From positions 60,050 to 124,049 of the forward strand of contig OENT01000390.1 of assembly GCA_900239685.1 (NCBI GenBank): a stretch of DNA of 64,000 nucleotides. Reading direction: 5' to 3'. The notes below the pieces were generated by a model, which was not told where the DNA came from, ran no database searches, and saw only the letters and a list, made by a program, of their open reading frames with translations. The translations under genes were made by a program, and so were the position numbers. Positions 63,083-64,000 of this stretch are shown here, in pieces. Numbering within the stretch: position 1 is the first letter of the stretch; each line of letters starts with the position of its first letter. This DNA comes from Rotaria macrura. Lineage: Eukaryota; Rotifera; Eurotatoria; Philodinida; Philodinidae.

Positions 63083-63420
63083 TTGATCGAAAATAAAACA
63101 ATTGACTATCCATCCGAAATTGCTCATGAGCTAGAGGTTGTGGGTGTGGGTACGACTGCGGGGTGTTGTTGTTTTTGTGAGTGTTATATTGAGTGTGGTT
63201 ACGCGTGTGTGTCCGTGTGGGTTTGGGTGGTGATCCCTCTTCTGTCGTTGCGTTTTGTGGGGATCGGTAGCTATGGGGCTGTTGTGGCTACCTTATTTTT
63301 TGTGATTTGTTGTCTTTTTTATGGATCGGGTTAGTATGAGTTTGAGATTGTGTTATTCTCGGCTTCTGCGGCGACACGAGGCTGGCTTCTGTGGCATTGG
63401 TGCCGAGATCTGGTCATGGA
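63083..63420 (+). other. G/T-rich patch with two TGTGGG units
   Basis: The plus strand is strongly G/T-biased from about 63130 to 63420 and contains TGTGGGTGTGGG near 63138. TGTGGG is the reported bdelloid telomeric unit (prior knowledge). The 83-codon frame at 63083-63334 is rich in Val, Gly, Cys and Trp because of this bias and is not called a gene. Confidence 0.45.
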
Positions 63421-63889
63421 CACTCGATTAATAGAAAAGTTGATTAGTGTGATTCTGTTACCCAGAATATGAGAAAAATCATTAGCGCAACAGAAGTGTG
63501 TTAAAACGATGTTCTATTTCACCTAACATGGGCTATTTCACAGGAGGTTTCGGTTTTCGGATTTTCTAGAAACTGATTCATTTTTCATTTTAGCTTCAAA
63601 GCTTTTTTGGGTCGCAATTGATTTTGAAGGAATGGTTTTGGAGTTCCATGACTATGTGATAATCGTCAACGCAGAAAAGAGCTTATATTTTGTTGGTGCG
63701 GCTGATGAGTTTTTTGCAATACAGGATGCATCAGGGTGATTAGGAAATGGATACGTGATCTTTGAGGAATAATAAATGGAGTGTAAGACTGAAAAATTAG
63801 ATTAGTTCTTGTCTATATCTACGAATGTCATCTTTTATTCGAATGTATTCTAAACAATAAATACCTTGAATATCGCGCCTGGCTAATCT

Positions 63890-64000
63890 TTTGTGCCATC
63901 TAGGGGTGACCCTTTATTTTTATTTTCCTTTAAAATAAAGGATAAAGATAAATGATTAATTTATCTTTATTTTTAAAAAATAAATGAATCCTTTACTTTA
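63890..64000. repeat. AT-rich inverted repeat at the window end
   Basis: ATAAAGATAAAT and ATTTATCTTTAT form a 12-bp stem around GATTA at about 63943-63971, inside a run of TTTATTTTT-like units. TAGGGGTGACC just before it looks like the start of a terminal repeat, so this may be the edge of an element cut by the window. Confidence 0.45.

Noticed and set aside
63083-63334. 83-codon Val/Gly/Cys-rich frame that looks like a membrane protein
   Set aside because: Composition is explained by the G/T-rich patch; no start context, exon partners or family match.

Overview
This is AT-rich animal nuclear DNA with spliced genes. Most introns are about 50-110 bp (GT...AG), there are a few kilobase-scale introns, and non-autonomous repeats are dense. 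All recognisable proteins are metazoan. The intron style, base composition and two TGTGGG units near the right end fit a bdelloid rotifer (Adineta/Rotaria type); this is an inference, not a proof. No rRNA, tRNA, CRISPR or bacterial-style feature was seen.

Layout, left to right. 1-1745: truncated copy of a dispersed ~0.55 kb repeat running into a 1.35 kb fold-back. 3966-4092: lone 3' exon of a HIG1-domain protein (+). 4741-8410: GRAM-domain membrane protein (-), with a hAT-type MITE in its long intron. 8411-15884: gene-poor, with a TTAA-flanked fold-back at 13301-14151. 15885-17261: ADP/ATP carrier (+) with an inferred 2-nt microexon; then a COMM-domain protein (+, 17584-17817). 18065-20463: DNAJB12/14-type ER co-chaperone (-). 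21163-23310: disordered, possibly myristoylated protein (+). 23427-24492: PEA3-type ETS factor (-). 27177-28725: two mobile elements. 28993-33125: glucosidase II beta (-), with a TTAA element in one intron and a possible alternative membrane-anchor last exon. 36874-37944: REXO4-type exonuclease (+). 38391-39999: two more elements. 40540-42266: DEG/ENaC channel (-), divergent from eIF3d (+, 42457-47027). 47323-48942: phosphorylase kinase gamma (+). 52986-53534: small secretory, neuropeptide-like precursor (-). 56938-58763: unassigned coiled-coil protein (-). The rest is largely featureless AT-rich DNA.

The genes are a mixed set (translation initiation, mitochondrial transport, ER quality control, glycogen metabolism, transcription, ion channel) and form no pathway cluster. 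For every multi-exon gene I worked out exons by hand. The summed exon lengths are multiples of three and intron phases agree at each junction, which is the main support for the models. The main points of interest are the microexons, the alternative exon in glucosidase II beta, the amidated-peptide precursor, and at least five families of non-coding inverted-repeat elements, several with exact target-site duplications.
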